DNA from: Mycoplasmatota bacterium | Lineage (GTDB): Bacteria > Bacillota_I > Bacilli_A > RF39 > UBA660 | Assembly (NCBI GenBank): GCA_012840755.1 | Contig: DUWA01000080.1 | Location: forward strand, 1 to 5,627 | Length of the DNA: 5,627 nt | Reading direction: 5' to 3' | Shown here: positions 1 to 5,599 of the stretch, one piece after another | How the letters are laid out: every line of letters begins with the position of its first letter | How positions within the stretch are numbered: position 1 is the first letter of the stretch | The notes under the pieces: model-generated | Databases searched by the model: none | The model's input: the letters and a program-made list of their open reading frames with translations, nothing else | What the model was told of the DNA's origin: nothing | Program-made: the position numbers and the translations under genes

Positions 1-450
1 CTGTTGAAATATAAAATTTTAACTGAAGATGATTTATCAATATATAAAACAGTAGATGAAGGTATCGAAAATAGAATTAAAAAGTATATTTTAGATTCGA
101 ATAATTTAGAAGAACTAGTAATGAATGTTAAAACAAAAAGGTATACTTATAATAAAATCAAAAGAATGTTTACGCATATTCTTTGTAATTTCACTAAAAA
201 AGAATCTGAAAATTTTACTGATATTGAATATATTAGAGTTTTAGGTTTTAGTGAAATAGGAAAAAAATATTTAAATAAAATTAAAAAAGAGATTGAGATT
301 CCTATTGTTAGTAATTATTCTAAGCTTAATAATAAAATGCTAGAAATTGATTATAGAGCTACAATGGTATATAACAGCATTGAAAAAGAACCTATAAAAA
401 ATGATTTGATAAAATCTGAATATAAAAATACTCCTTTATATAAAAGATAA
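1..450 (+). CDS. tmcAL: tRNA(Met) cytidine acetate ligase, C-terminal part (5' truncated by window edge)
   Basis: This is the last 149 codons of a TmcAL (YlbM-type) protein. The enzyme uses acetate and ATP to make N4-acetylcytidine at the wobble position of elongator tRNA-Met in the cytoplasm. The N-terminal nucleotidyltransferase domain, with its HIGH-like motif, lies outside the window. What remains is the helical C-terminal part: KTKRYTY at about residues 44-50 counted from base 1, followed by a basic helix ending in MFTHIL, then IRVLGFSEIG at about 78-87. I recognise both blocks from this family. The frame is open to base 1 (CTG TTG AAA), so the TTG at base 4 is very unlikely to be the real start. 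The gene ends at a TAA at 448-450 and runs convergently into helD, with a shared terminator between them. The family call rests on recalled motifs, not on a search. Confidence 0.88.
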   Translation: MLKYKILTEDDLSIYKTVDEGIENRIKKYILDSNNLEELVMNVKTKRYTYNKIKRMFTHILCNFTKKESENFTDIEYIRVLGFSEIGKKYLNKIKKEIEIPIVSNYSKLNNKMLEIDYRATMVYNSIEKEPIKNDLIKSEYKNTPLYKR

Positions 451-472
451 TTATTTATAATAATTATATTAA

Positions 473-499
473 AAAGAATCCTTAAACTAAGGATTTTTT
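473..499. terminator. Bidirectional intrinsic terminator between tmcAL and helD
   Basis: A perfect 8-bp stem, AATCCTTA at 477-484 and TAAGGATT at 488-495, closes a 3-nt loop (AAC). It extends outward through a G-T pair (476/496) and three A-T pairs (473-475/497-499). On the plus strand the hairpin ends in a run of six T (494-499). On the minus strand it is followed by a C and then five T. It therefore can end both the convergent tmcAL transcript and the murI-mutM-helD transcript. It lies 22 bases after the tmcAL stop and 8 bases after the helD stop. Confidence 0.88.
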
Positions 500-507
500 A
501 ATATGAA

Positions 508-2607
508 TTATTTTAACACATTTGGTAAATCATTTTTATAAAGAATATAAAGATTATGAAGTGCTCTTGTAATAGATACATATAACAGTTTTAAATCAAG
601 AATATTACTACTTCTATAATTTTCCTCATCAACATCTATTAAAATTACAACATCAAACTCAAGACCCTTTACTAAGTGGCTTGTTATTATAAATAATCCT
701 GAATCAAAATTCTCATGTGATGATGTTATTGTTTTGCTTAAAATTCCTTCATTAGCTAGTTTTTTAGATAGTTCTAATACTTGAAATTCATCTTTACAGA
801 TTATTGCAATAGATTTATAATCACTATTTTTATTCAATATATCTTTTATATTTTGTAATGTATTATTACTTTTAATTTCTACAACTTTGTTTCCATGTCT
901 TATAACAGGAGTAGCTGTATTTAAATTTAAATAGCTTGTTATTTTATTTGCATAATTCATTATTTCAATTGTAGTTCTATAGCTTTTTGTTAAATATTTA
1001 ATGCTGTATTTATCAAGTATATTGTCCCATGAACTAATACTTCTATATGAATATATAGACTGAGCGAGATCACCAAAAATACTAAAGGTTGATTTGCTCA
1101 TGATTTTGTTTAAAACAAAAAAATTAAACTCGCCAAAATCTTGTGCTTCATCAATAACTATGTGTATATACTTTTCATAGCCATTTGTTCCTATTAGTTT
1201 GTACTTTATGTATAAAATTGATGCTAAATCTTCAAATTCATACATACCTTTTTTTATGTTTTTAAGTGTTTCTGCTTTTAATTTATCATTATCAAATTTA
1301 CTATAATTATCAATATTTTTTATAAAATCACTATATATATTTAATGCTTTGTAATTTATTTTTGAAAAATATTTTTTTAATTCACTTTTACACCCGTTAT
1401 TTACTTCCTTTTTTATATTTTCATAATCTTTAATTAATTTGGTTTTATTGATGGAATTTTCGCTATTTTTATAAAATTGTTTTGTGATCTTGTCTATAAT
1501 AAAATTTACATTGTCGGCAATATATTTACTTATTAATAATATTACTCTATCAATTTTTGATTTTACATTATAATAAAAATCATCATCAACACTATTATAA
1601 ATGTCTTTAATTATGTCACTACTTAATATTTTATAACCTTTAATTATTAAATCCTTAGAAGGTTCATTTTTAGTTATATATTCTTTAAAGTACAAATCTA
1701 TAGCATCTTTCATTTCAAGAGATGTTTTTATTTTCAAATAATCTAAAGTATTACCAGTTTTAATGCTGTTTAGTAAGTTTGTTTCTTCATTTATAAGGTT
1801 AAAATCTTCATTTGAAAAAACTTTTGTTAGCTCATAATAAGTATTTTGACAAACATTATTTACATCTAAATCAGGAAGTACATTAGAAATATAATTTAAA
1901 AAGAATTTATTAGGACCTATTATCATATACTGGCTAGGCTTAAAACTATTGATATTGTTATATACAAGATAGGCTATTCTATGAAGAGCAACAGTTGTTT
2001 TTCCACTCCCTGCTACTCCTTGAACAATAATGTTTTTAAAAATCGGTTCTCTTATTATTTCGTTTTGTTCAGTTTGTATGGTTGCAACAATATTTTTTAA
2101 TCGGTTATCTGCACTAACTCCTAAATATGGTTTTAATATTTCATCGTTAGATACTGTGTCTATATCCTGAAATCCTTTTAATATTTTGTTTTCAATATCA
2201 TATTGTCTTTTTAAAAATAATTCTCCATATATTTCTCCTTCTGGAGCAATATATGAGCATTTGCCAATATTGCTATCATAATATAATGTTGCAACTGGTG
2301 TTCTCCAATCTATGGTTATTATTTTTTCATCAGGATCTGAAACACCAACTTTTCCTATATATAGCTTATTTATATTTTCGTTATTAGCTTTAAAATCAAT
2401 TCTAGCAAAATAGGGCTTTTCTTTTGTTTTATTTAATACCTCTAATTTTTTCTCATTTATATCAATATATTCTGCCAATAAATATAAATCATCTTTATAT
2501 ATATTAGATAAATTATTGATTCTATAGTGTTGTTCTTTAATTGTTTCATCAAATCTTTTTATCACTTGTTCTAAATACTTTTTTTCTTCACTAAACTCTT
2601 TTTCCAT
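508..2607 (-). CDS. helD: HelD-type UvrD/Rep-family helicase (RNA polymerase recycling factor)
   Basis: This is a superfamily 1 NTPase of the HelD group, which in Firmicutes binds RNA polymerase and uses ATP to strip it from nucleic acid and recycle it. Residues are numbered from the ATG at 2622. The charged helical N-terminus (about 6-70) fits the coiled-coil arm that enters the polymerase secondary channel. PYFARIDF (70-77) and IDWRTPVA (104-111) are HelD-type blocks. Helicase motifs follow in order: Walker A GVAGSGKTT (202-210), Walker B VIDEAQD (489-495), GDLAQSIY (517-524), SYRTT (547-551), SHLVKGLEFD (648-657) and YVSITRA (681-687). The stretch at about 255-470 between Walker A and B is the usual helicase insertion region. 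I place the start at the ATG at 2607, giving 699 aa, because AGGGGG (2617-2612) sits 4 nt before it; the ATG at 2622 lies upstream of that site and has none of its own. The protein is somewhat shorter than B. subtilis HelD (774 aa). It is the last gene of the murI operon, 33 bp after mutM. Confidence 0.92.
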   Translation of the reverse strand: MEKEFSEEKKYLEQVIKRFDETIKEQHYRINNLSNIYKDDLYLLAEYIDINEKKLEVLNKTKEKPYFARIDFKANNENINKLYIGKVGVSDPDEKIITIDWRTPVATLYYDSNIGKCSYIAPEGEIYGELFLKRQYDIENKILKGFQDIDTVSNDEILKPYLGVSADNRLKNIVATIQTEQNEIIREPIFKNIIVQGVAGSGKTTVALHRIAYLVYNNINSFKPSQYMIIGPNKFFLNYISNVLPDLDVNNVCQNTYYELTKVFSNEDFNLINEETNLLNSIKTGNTLDYLKIKTSLEMKDAIDLYFKEYITKNEPSKDLIIKGYKILSSDIIKDIYNSVDDDFYYNVKSKIDRVILLISKYIADNVNFIIDKITKQFYKNSENSINKTKLIKDYENIKKEVNNGCKSELKKYFSKINYKALNIYSDFIKNIDNYSKFDNDKLKAETLKNIKKGMYEFEDLASILYIKYKLIGTNGYEKYIHIVIDEAQDFGEFNFFVLNKIMSKSTFSIFGDLAQSIYSYRSISSWDNILDKYSIKYLTKSYRTTIEIMNYANKITSYLNLNTATPVIRHGNKVVEIKSNNTLQNIKDILNKNSDYKSIAIICKDEFQVLELSKKLANEGILSKTITSSHENFDSGLFIITSHLVKGLEFDVVILIDVDEENYRSSNILDLKLLYVSITRALHNLYILYKNDLPNVLK

Positions 2608-2640
2608 ATAGCCCCCTAACATAATACATTCATATCAAAC

Positions 2641-3471
2641 TTAATTGCTATCTTTTTGACATGTTGGACAATAATAAGTTCCTCGTCCTCCTATTTTTAC
2701 TTTAATAATTATATCATTGCAATTAGGGCATTCCTCTTTTTGTTTTCCATGAATTAGTAATTCATTTTGAAATTTTCCATGAACGCCTTCACTTGATTCA
2801 TAACTTTTAATAGTTGTTCCTCCCAACTTAATAGCTTTTTCTAAAACAAACTTTGTATACTTAATAATATTTAATAATTGATCATTACTTAACTCACTAG
2901 CTTTTTTATATGGATTTATTTTACTTAAAAACAATATTTCATCAGCATATATGTTTCCAATACCAACTATTATACTTTGATCTAAAATAACTGTCTTAAT
3001 AGGAAGCTTTTTGTTTTTATACTTATTTTTTAAATATGAAATATTTAAATCTTTATCCCACGGTTCTAAACCTAGTTCACTAATAGGTTTGCGAGTTAAT
3101 AAATCTTCCTTAATAACAAGATGCATCTTACCAAATTTTCTTGTATCCATATATCTTAACTCTGTATCATTTCCTATATTAAAAGAAACGTGTTCATGTT
3201 TTGATAACGGCTCTGAAACTTTCCTATAAATATACTTTCCTTCCATTCTTAAATGACTTAATAAATAATAATCATCAAGTTCAAATATTAACCATTTTCC
3301 TCTTCTGTTAATATCTTTTATTTTTTGGTTTTTAATCATTTTTTTAAAACTTTCAACATCAGGAAATTCTATTATTCTTTCATAATAAACATTAACATCT
3401 TCAATTACTTTATTTATGAGTTTTCTTTTCAACGTTTCCTTTACAGTTTCAACTTCTGGTAATTCTGGCAT
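2641..3471 (-). CDS. mutM: Formamidopyrimidine-DNA glycosylase (Fpg/MutM)
   Basis: This is a bifunctional base-excision repair enzyme that removes 8-oxoguanine and formamidopyrimidines and then cuts the abasic site. All family landmarks are present in 276 aa, which is the normal length. The start MPELPEVETV supplies the catalytic Pro (residue 2, N-terminal after Met removal) and Glu3. Lys59 lies in RRGKW. Met76 in HLRMEGK and Arg111/Phe113 in DTRKFGK correspond to the residues that fill the gap left by the flipped base. The helix-two-turn-helix includes VGIGNIYADE (169-178). The lesion-capping loop around SYESSEG (223-229) is followed by GKFQ. The zinc finger uses Cys248, Cys251, Cys268 and Cys271, with Arg263 in GGRGTY. 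The start is fixed by AGGAGG five bases upstream, which overlaps the murI stop codon, so the two genes are probably translationally linked. No catalytic residue is missing. Confidence 0.97.
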   Translation of the reverse strand: MPELPEVETVKETLKRKLINKVIEDVNVYYERIIEFPDVESFKKMIKNQKIKDINRRGKWLIFELDDYYLLSHLRMEGKYIYRKVSEPLSKHEHVSFNIGNDTELRYMDTRKFGKMHLVIKEDLLTRKPISELGLEPWDKDLNISYLKNKYKNKKLPIKTVILDQSIIVGIGNIYADEILFLSKINPYKKASELSNDQLLNIIKYTKFVLEKAIKLGGTTIKSYESSEGVHGKFQNELLIHGKQKEECPNCNDIIIKVKIGGRGTYYCPTCQKDSN

Positions 3472-3476
3472 AACTA

Positions 3477-3483
3477 CCTCCTA
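3477..3483 (-). promoter_or_regulatory. Ribosome binding site of mutM overlapping the murI stop
   Basis: On the minus strand the sequence reads TAGGAGGTAGTTATG. The TAG stop of murI supplies the first bases of the AGGAGG site for mutM, with 5 nt to the ATG. Ribosomes finishing murI release on top of the mutM initiation site, an arrangement that favours coupled translation. Confidence 0.8.
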
Positions 3484-4233
3484 TAATATTTTATTTTCTA
3501 TATTGTAATCATATTTGTTAATAATTGTTTCTATATTTATTAAAAGGTTATCTGTTATTTTACTAAAATATAAATTTAATTTATATTTTGAAACATTAGT
3601 TATATTTAATATATTAGCGATTGCTTTCCCCATATCAATATATTCAACATTTTCGCCGAGATAGTTTTTAATATTACTAATTAATAATGGGTAATGAGTA
3701 CATCCAAGCACTAGTGCTTGAATGTTTTTATCATTAAAATAACTTAAGTAATCTTTAACATATTTTTCTTTTATATCATTATTTAATTTATTTTCTATTA
3801 TATTTACAAACATTGGACAGTCTACAGAATAGTTGTTTACGTTTTTTGAGTCTAAGTTTTTACTGAAAACATTGCTTCTGATAGTCATTGTAGTTGCGAT
3901 AATACCTACATTGGTAATATTATTTTTAATGATATAATTTATAGTAGGAGTAATAATATCATATATTGGAATTTCATATTTATTATCTTTTAAAAGTTCA
4001 TATACATTAGCACTTATGGTACCGCATGCAATTACTATTATATCCACTTTTTCTTTTGCTAAAAAATCTATTATCTTGTTAGAAATTATCAAAAGTTCTT
4101 GTTTAGTTTTTTCTCCATATGGTAAATTTAAAGTGTCTCCGTAATATATATATTCATTGTTTGGGTATTTTTCTATAATTTCTTTTAATACTGTTAGACC
4201 CCCAATTCCGGAGTCAAATACACCTATTCTCAT
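3481..4233 (-). CDS. murI: Glutamate racemase (MurI)
   Basis: This is a cofactor-independent racemase that converts L-glutamate to D-glutamate for peptidoglycan synthesis in the cytoplasm. The N-terminus carries GVFDSGIGGLTVL (4-16) with Asp7 and Ser8. YGDTLNLPYG (31-40) is the second family block. The two catalytic cysteines are Cys70 in IACGT and Cys178 in LGCTHYP, with His180 beside the latter. ATTMTIRSN (113-121) is the conserved Thr/Ser block between them. At 250 aa it is slightly short for the family. One oddity is that the residue after Cys70 is Gly71, where the textbook motif is Cys-Asn-Thr. The start ATG is preceded by AGGTGA (4243-4238) with 4 nt spacing, and a strong promoter lies just upstream. 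It is the first gene of the murI-mutM-helD operon. An aspartate racemase is a less likely alternative given the DSGIGGLTVL and LGCTHYPLL blocks. Confidence 0.94.
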   Translation of the reverse strand: MRIGVFDSGIGGLTVLKEIIEKYPNNEYIYYGDTLNLPYGEKTKQELLIISNKIIDFLAKEKVDIIVIACGTISANVYELLKDNKYEIPIYDIITPTINYIIKNNITNVGIIATTMTIRSNVFSKNLDSKNVNNYSVDCPMFVNIIENKLNNDIKEKYVKDYLSYFNDKNIQALVLGCTHYPLLISNIKNYLGENVEYIDMGKAIANILNITNVSKYKLNLYFSKITDNLLINIETIINKYDYNIENKIL

Positions 4234-4249
4234 GACATCACCTTTAATA

Positions 4250-4278
4250 ATTATACTATGTTACCCCTTATATTTCAA
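4250..4278 (-). promoter_or_regulatory. Sigma-A promoter of the murI-mutM-helD operon
   Basis: On the minus strand TTGAAA (4278-4273) and a perfect TATAAT (4255-4250) are separated by exactly 17 bp. A start site 6-7 bases downstream would fall at about 4244-4243, on the A residues just before the AGGTGA ribosome binding site. The mRNA leader would then be only about 10-11 nt. It is the only good promoter seen for the three-gene operon. Confidence 0.82.
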
Positions 4279-4280
4279 CA

Positions 4281-4304
4281 AAGATAATTAAATGTTATTA
4301 TCTT
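4281..4304. repeat. 8-bp inverted repeat abutting the murI -35 box
   Basis: AAGATAAT (4281-4288) and ATTATCTT (4297-4304) are perfect inverted copies with an 8-bp spacer. The nearer arm ends 2 bp from the -35 hexamer of the murI promoter. The position suits a dyad site for a regulator. However, 8-bp repeats arise easily in DNA this AT-rich, so the site is only a candidate. Confidence 0.35.
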
Positions 4305-4319
4305 GTGATTTTAAATATA

Positions 4320-4358
4320 TTTATTTATAAAGTTTGTTGATATTTTTTTATAAATAAA
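4320..4358. repeat. 12-bp AT-only inverted repeat
   Basis: TTTATTTATAAA (4320-4331) and TTTATAAATAAA (4347-4358) are perfect inverted copies around a 15-nt spacer. The stem has no G-C pair, so it would be a weak RNA hairpin and a poor terminator. It lies between the terminator of the DUF3883 unit and the murI promoter. It could be a protein-binding or bendable site, or simply compositional chance. Confidence 0.35.
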
Positions 4359-4414
4359 AATAAGATGAAAGAAAACTCACTTATAATATTATTATATCCT
4401 ACATATACAATTTT

Positions 4415-4452
4415 AAAAAGACCAGTTATATACGTGATACTACTAGTCTTTT
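4415..4452 (-). terminator. Intrinsic terminator of the DUF3883 unit
   Basis: On the minus strand an 11-bp stem, AAAAGACTAGT (4452-4442) with ACTGGTCTTTT (4426-4416), contains one U-G wobble, and the transcript ends in a run of five T. A few further pairs can form inside the loop. The wobble would be a C-A mismatch on the plus strand, so the hairpin is better suited to minus-strand transcription. It starts about 30 nt after the TAA at 4482 and insulates murI from the upstream unit. Confidence 0.78.
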
Positions 4453-4481
4453 GGTATTTTGTTTGTATGGCATTAAAGGTA

Positions 4482-4991
4482 TTAAGTATAGCACCTTGCA
4501 GATATAATCTGATTAATTGAAAGTATGTGACCATCCTCACTTACCCATTCATTCTTCTCAAAGGAATATAAAAAAACATAAAGGGTAGGGCTTTCTAGAC
4601 AATTTGTAACAACGCATAATCTGTATGTATCCTTATTGTTGTTCATTTTTGAAAATTCATTTGGAGTAAGTTCAACAGAAAGATTGTGACCTGATAATCC
4701 TTTTACTTCTATTTTTAATTTTCTTTTTTTGTGGACTGCTTCCAAATCCCAGCCTAAATTTTCTCTTTCTACAGATTTAACAGAAAAACCCCTACCTGAA
4801 TATTCTTTGATAACCTCTTTGATAGCTATATTCTCTATTTTTTTTCTCAATTCTACATCAGGTTGGCGAAATGTTGAAGTACGGCTCCTACTAATTTTCT
4901 TTTTTTCATATATTTTAATAAGTATTAGAACTTCTTTTTTAAAATCTATCATACTTGTGCTATCAGCGTACCAAACATTTGATTGACCCAT
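4482..4991 (-). CDS. DUF3883 (NOV_C) PDDEXK-like nuclease domain, C-terminal half of a split gene
   Basis: This open frame of 169 codons matches the DUF3883/NOV_C domain, which is found at the C-terminus of many restriction- and defence-associated proteins. Key residues are a helix with ENIAIKEV (53-60), GWDLEAV (80-86) with Asp82, and IEVKG (94-98) with Glu95 and Lys97. Together these form the D...ExK signature of PDDEXK nucleases. LTPNEF (108-113) and YRLCVV (123-128) are further blocks typical of the domain. The N-terminal GQSNVWYADS reads like the middle of a longer protein, not a natural N-terminus. The frame is open upstream of the ATG back to 5033, giving PRGVKGG before the Met. AAAGGAGG sits only 1 nt before that ATG, too close for ordinary initiation; AGAGGAG lies 11 nt away and could allow weak reinitiation. 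The C-terminus looks complete. The domain call is fairly firm; the nuclease activity is inferred. Confidence 0.78.
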   Translation of the reverse strand: MGQSNVWYADSTSMIDFKKEVLILIKIYEKKKISRSRTSTFRQPDVELRKKIENIAIKEVIKEYSGRGFSVKSVERENLGWDLEAVHKKRKLKIEVKGLSGHNLSVELTPNEFSKMNNNKDTYRLCVVTNCLESPTLYVFLYSFEKNEWVSEDGHILSINQIISARCYT

Positions 4992-5014
4992 ACCTCCTTT
5001 TACTCCTCTTGGTA

Positions 5015-5449
5015 TTAGTGGAACGAGAATCTTTCATCTATACTAAGTAAAGTTGCGTTGTCTGCATTAGCAACAACATAATATCCAATATACTCATTTC
5101 TAAATTTTCTCTTTTCGAGATTAGTAGCCTGATAATCTTTAAAAATTCTAGCACTCTTATACCATCCTACTATATATGGTCCACCATCCTTGTGAGTTGC
5201 TGTAAAAACAACCAAAACATTATCTATGAATTCATCTTTTTCGCTTGCACCTAATCTTTGAAGATTATTGTATCCACCTGGCTGAGCATAACCATATACC
5301 TTATTATCAATCTTCCTAAAATTGAATATTTCGTGTCCATAACCGTGCTTTTTAACGTAGGATCCACCTCCGTGTATTTGTTTATCATTTCCTGATAAAC
5401 CATCATATCTTTCCATCCATGCTGTATTTAAAAAAACCATAGTTTCCAT
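5015..5449 (-). CDS. Uncharacterised N-terminal domain of a DUF3883-type protein (first half of a split gene)
   Basis: These 144 codons form a compact domain rich in Gly, Tyr and Trp, with no signal peptide or membrane segment. Conspicuous blocks are FLNTAWMERYDG (6-17), GGGS (27-30), HGYGHEIFNF (35-44), YGYAQP (52-57), RLGAS (65-69), GWYKSARIF (95-103) and YYVVANA (123-129). I recognise this arrangement as the N-terminal part of proteins that carry DUF3883 at the C-terminus, but I know no established function for it. The aromatic blocks would suit a beta-rich module that reads nucleic acid or a modified base; that is inference only. The start is uncertain. The ATG at 5449 has no ribosome binding site. 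The ATG at 5440 (Met4) has only a weak GGA five bases upstream, but it matches the MVFLN start I recall in related proteins. An in-frame TAG lies two codons before 5449. Base composition is richer in GC than that of the neighbouring genes. Confidence 0.68.
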   Translation of the reverse strand: METMVFLNTAWMERYDGLSGNDKQIHGGGSYVKKHGYGHEIFNFRKIDNKVYGYAQPGGYNNLQRLGASEKDEFIDNVLVVFTATHKDGGPYIVGWYKSARIFKDYQATNLEKRKFRNEYIGYYVVANADNATLLSIDERFSFH

Positions 5450-5465
5450 TTTCTAGCTGAAAGGA

Positions 5466-5493
5466 GATAGAAAATTACATAATTATTTCTATC
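5466..5493. repeat. 8-bp inverted repeat in the leader of the DUF3883 gene
   Basis: GATAGAAA (5466-5473) and TTTCTATC (5486-5493) are perfect inverted copies with a 12-nt spacer. The repeat lies 17 bases before the ATG at 5449. In the minus-strand RNA it could fold into a hairpin near the start codon; as DNA it could be a dyad operator. There is no T-run, so it is not a terminator. Confidence 0.35.
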
Positions 5494-5505
5494 AATCTTA
5501 TTGGT

Positions 5506-5533
5506 AATTATAAATCATTTCATGTTTATAATT
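5506..5533. repeat. 9-bp inverted repeat upstream of the DUF3883 gene
   Basis: AATTATAAA (5506-5514) and TTTATAATT (5525-5533) are perfect inverted copies. The 10-nt spacer can add three more pairs (CAT/ATG) after a single bulged base, leaving a 3-nt loop. One arm overlaps a TATAAT (5512-5507, minus strand) that lacks a convincing -35. It is a candidate operator or leader structure. The low GC content makes chance a real alternative. Confidence 0.35.
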
Positions 5534-5545
5534 TTCATTTATATA

Positions 5546-5568
5546 AATAAACAAATTCATAGTTTATT
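5546..5568. repeat. 7-bp inverted repeat upstream of the DUF3883 gene
   Basis: AATAAAC (5546-5552) and GTTTATT (5562-5568) are inverted copies with a 9-bp spacer. This is the third dyad within about 100 bp ahead of the DUF3883 gene. On its own it is weak evidence of anything. Confidence 0.2.
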
Positions 5569-5599
5569 CCAACTTTTTTACACATTGTAAATATATAGT

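Larger units (their letters stand above)
4482..5449 (-). pseudogene. Frameshifted DUF3883-domain gene spanning both open frames
   Basis: The two minus-strand frames 5449-5015 and 4991-4482 are read here as one broken gene. The first ends ...DERFSFH and TAA (5017-5015). The second frame is open from 5033 and reads PLIPRGVKGG into MGQSNVWYADS. Joining them by moving back one base within 5018-5033 gives a continuous protein of about 322 aa: an uncharacterised N-terminal domain followed by DUF3883. From memory, intact homologues have this layout, with a DER...PRG..GGMGQSN.WYA stretch across the junction. One missing base or two extra bases would explain the break. There is no X-XXY-YYZ slippery heptamer at the overlap, so programmed frameshifting is not supported. 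A sequencing error in the source is possible. Whether the locus is dead, split but functional, or intact in the real genome cannot be told from one sequence. Confidence 0.68.

Noticed and set aside
2621..2649. Possible internal promoter for helD (TATTAT at 2626-2621)
   Set aside because: No recognisable -35 at 16-18 bp, and the 33-bp gap is ordinary for an operon.
3011..3229. 72-codon open frame on the plus strand
   Set aside because: It lies entirely antisense within mutM, which has every catalytic residue. It has no ribosome binding site or recognisable domain and is a shadow.
4325..4540. 71-codon minus-strand open frame starting at GTG
   Set aside because: It overlaps the end of the DUF3883 frame in another phase and then runs through the terminator and the AT-only repeat. 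It has no family resemblance.
4729..4986. 85-codon open frame on the plus strand with a hydrophobic C-terminal stretch
   Set aside because: It is antisense to the DUF3883 domain. The hydrophobic run comes from reading AT-rich Lys/Glu/Ile codons on the opposite strand.
5015..5033. Programmed -1 frameshift joining the two halves
   Set aside because: The overlap contains no X-XXY-YYZ slippery heptamer or homopolymer run, so mutation or sequence error is the simpler explanation.
5459..5470. Strong Shine-Dalgarno-like GAAAGGAGATAG on the plus strand
   Set aside because: No start codon lies at a usable distance; the only frame beyond it is about 22 codons, starting at an ATG at 5522 far from the site. 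It is most likely incidental.
5500..5512. TATAAT at 5512-5507 as the DUF3883 promoter
   Set aside because: No acceptable -35 hexamer at normal spacing and no TGn extension; it also lies within an inverted-repeat arm.
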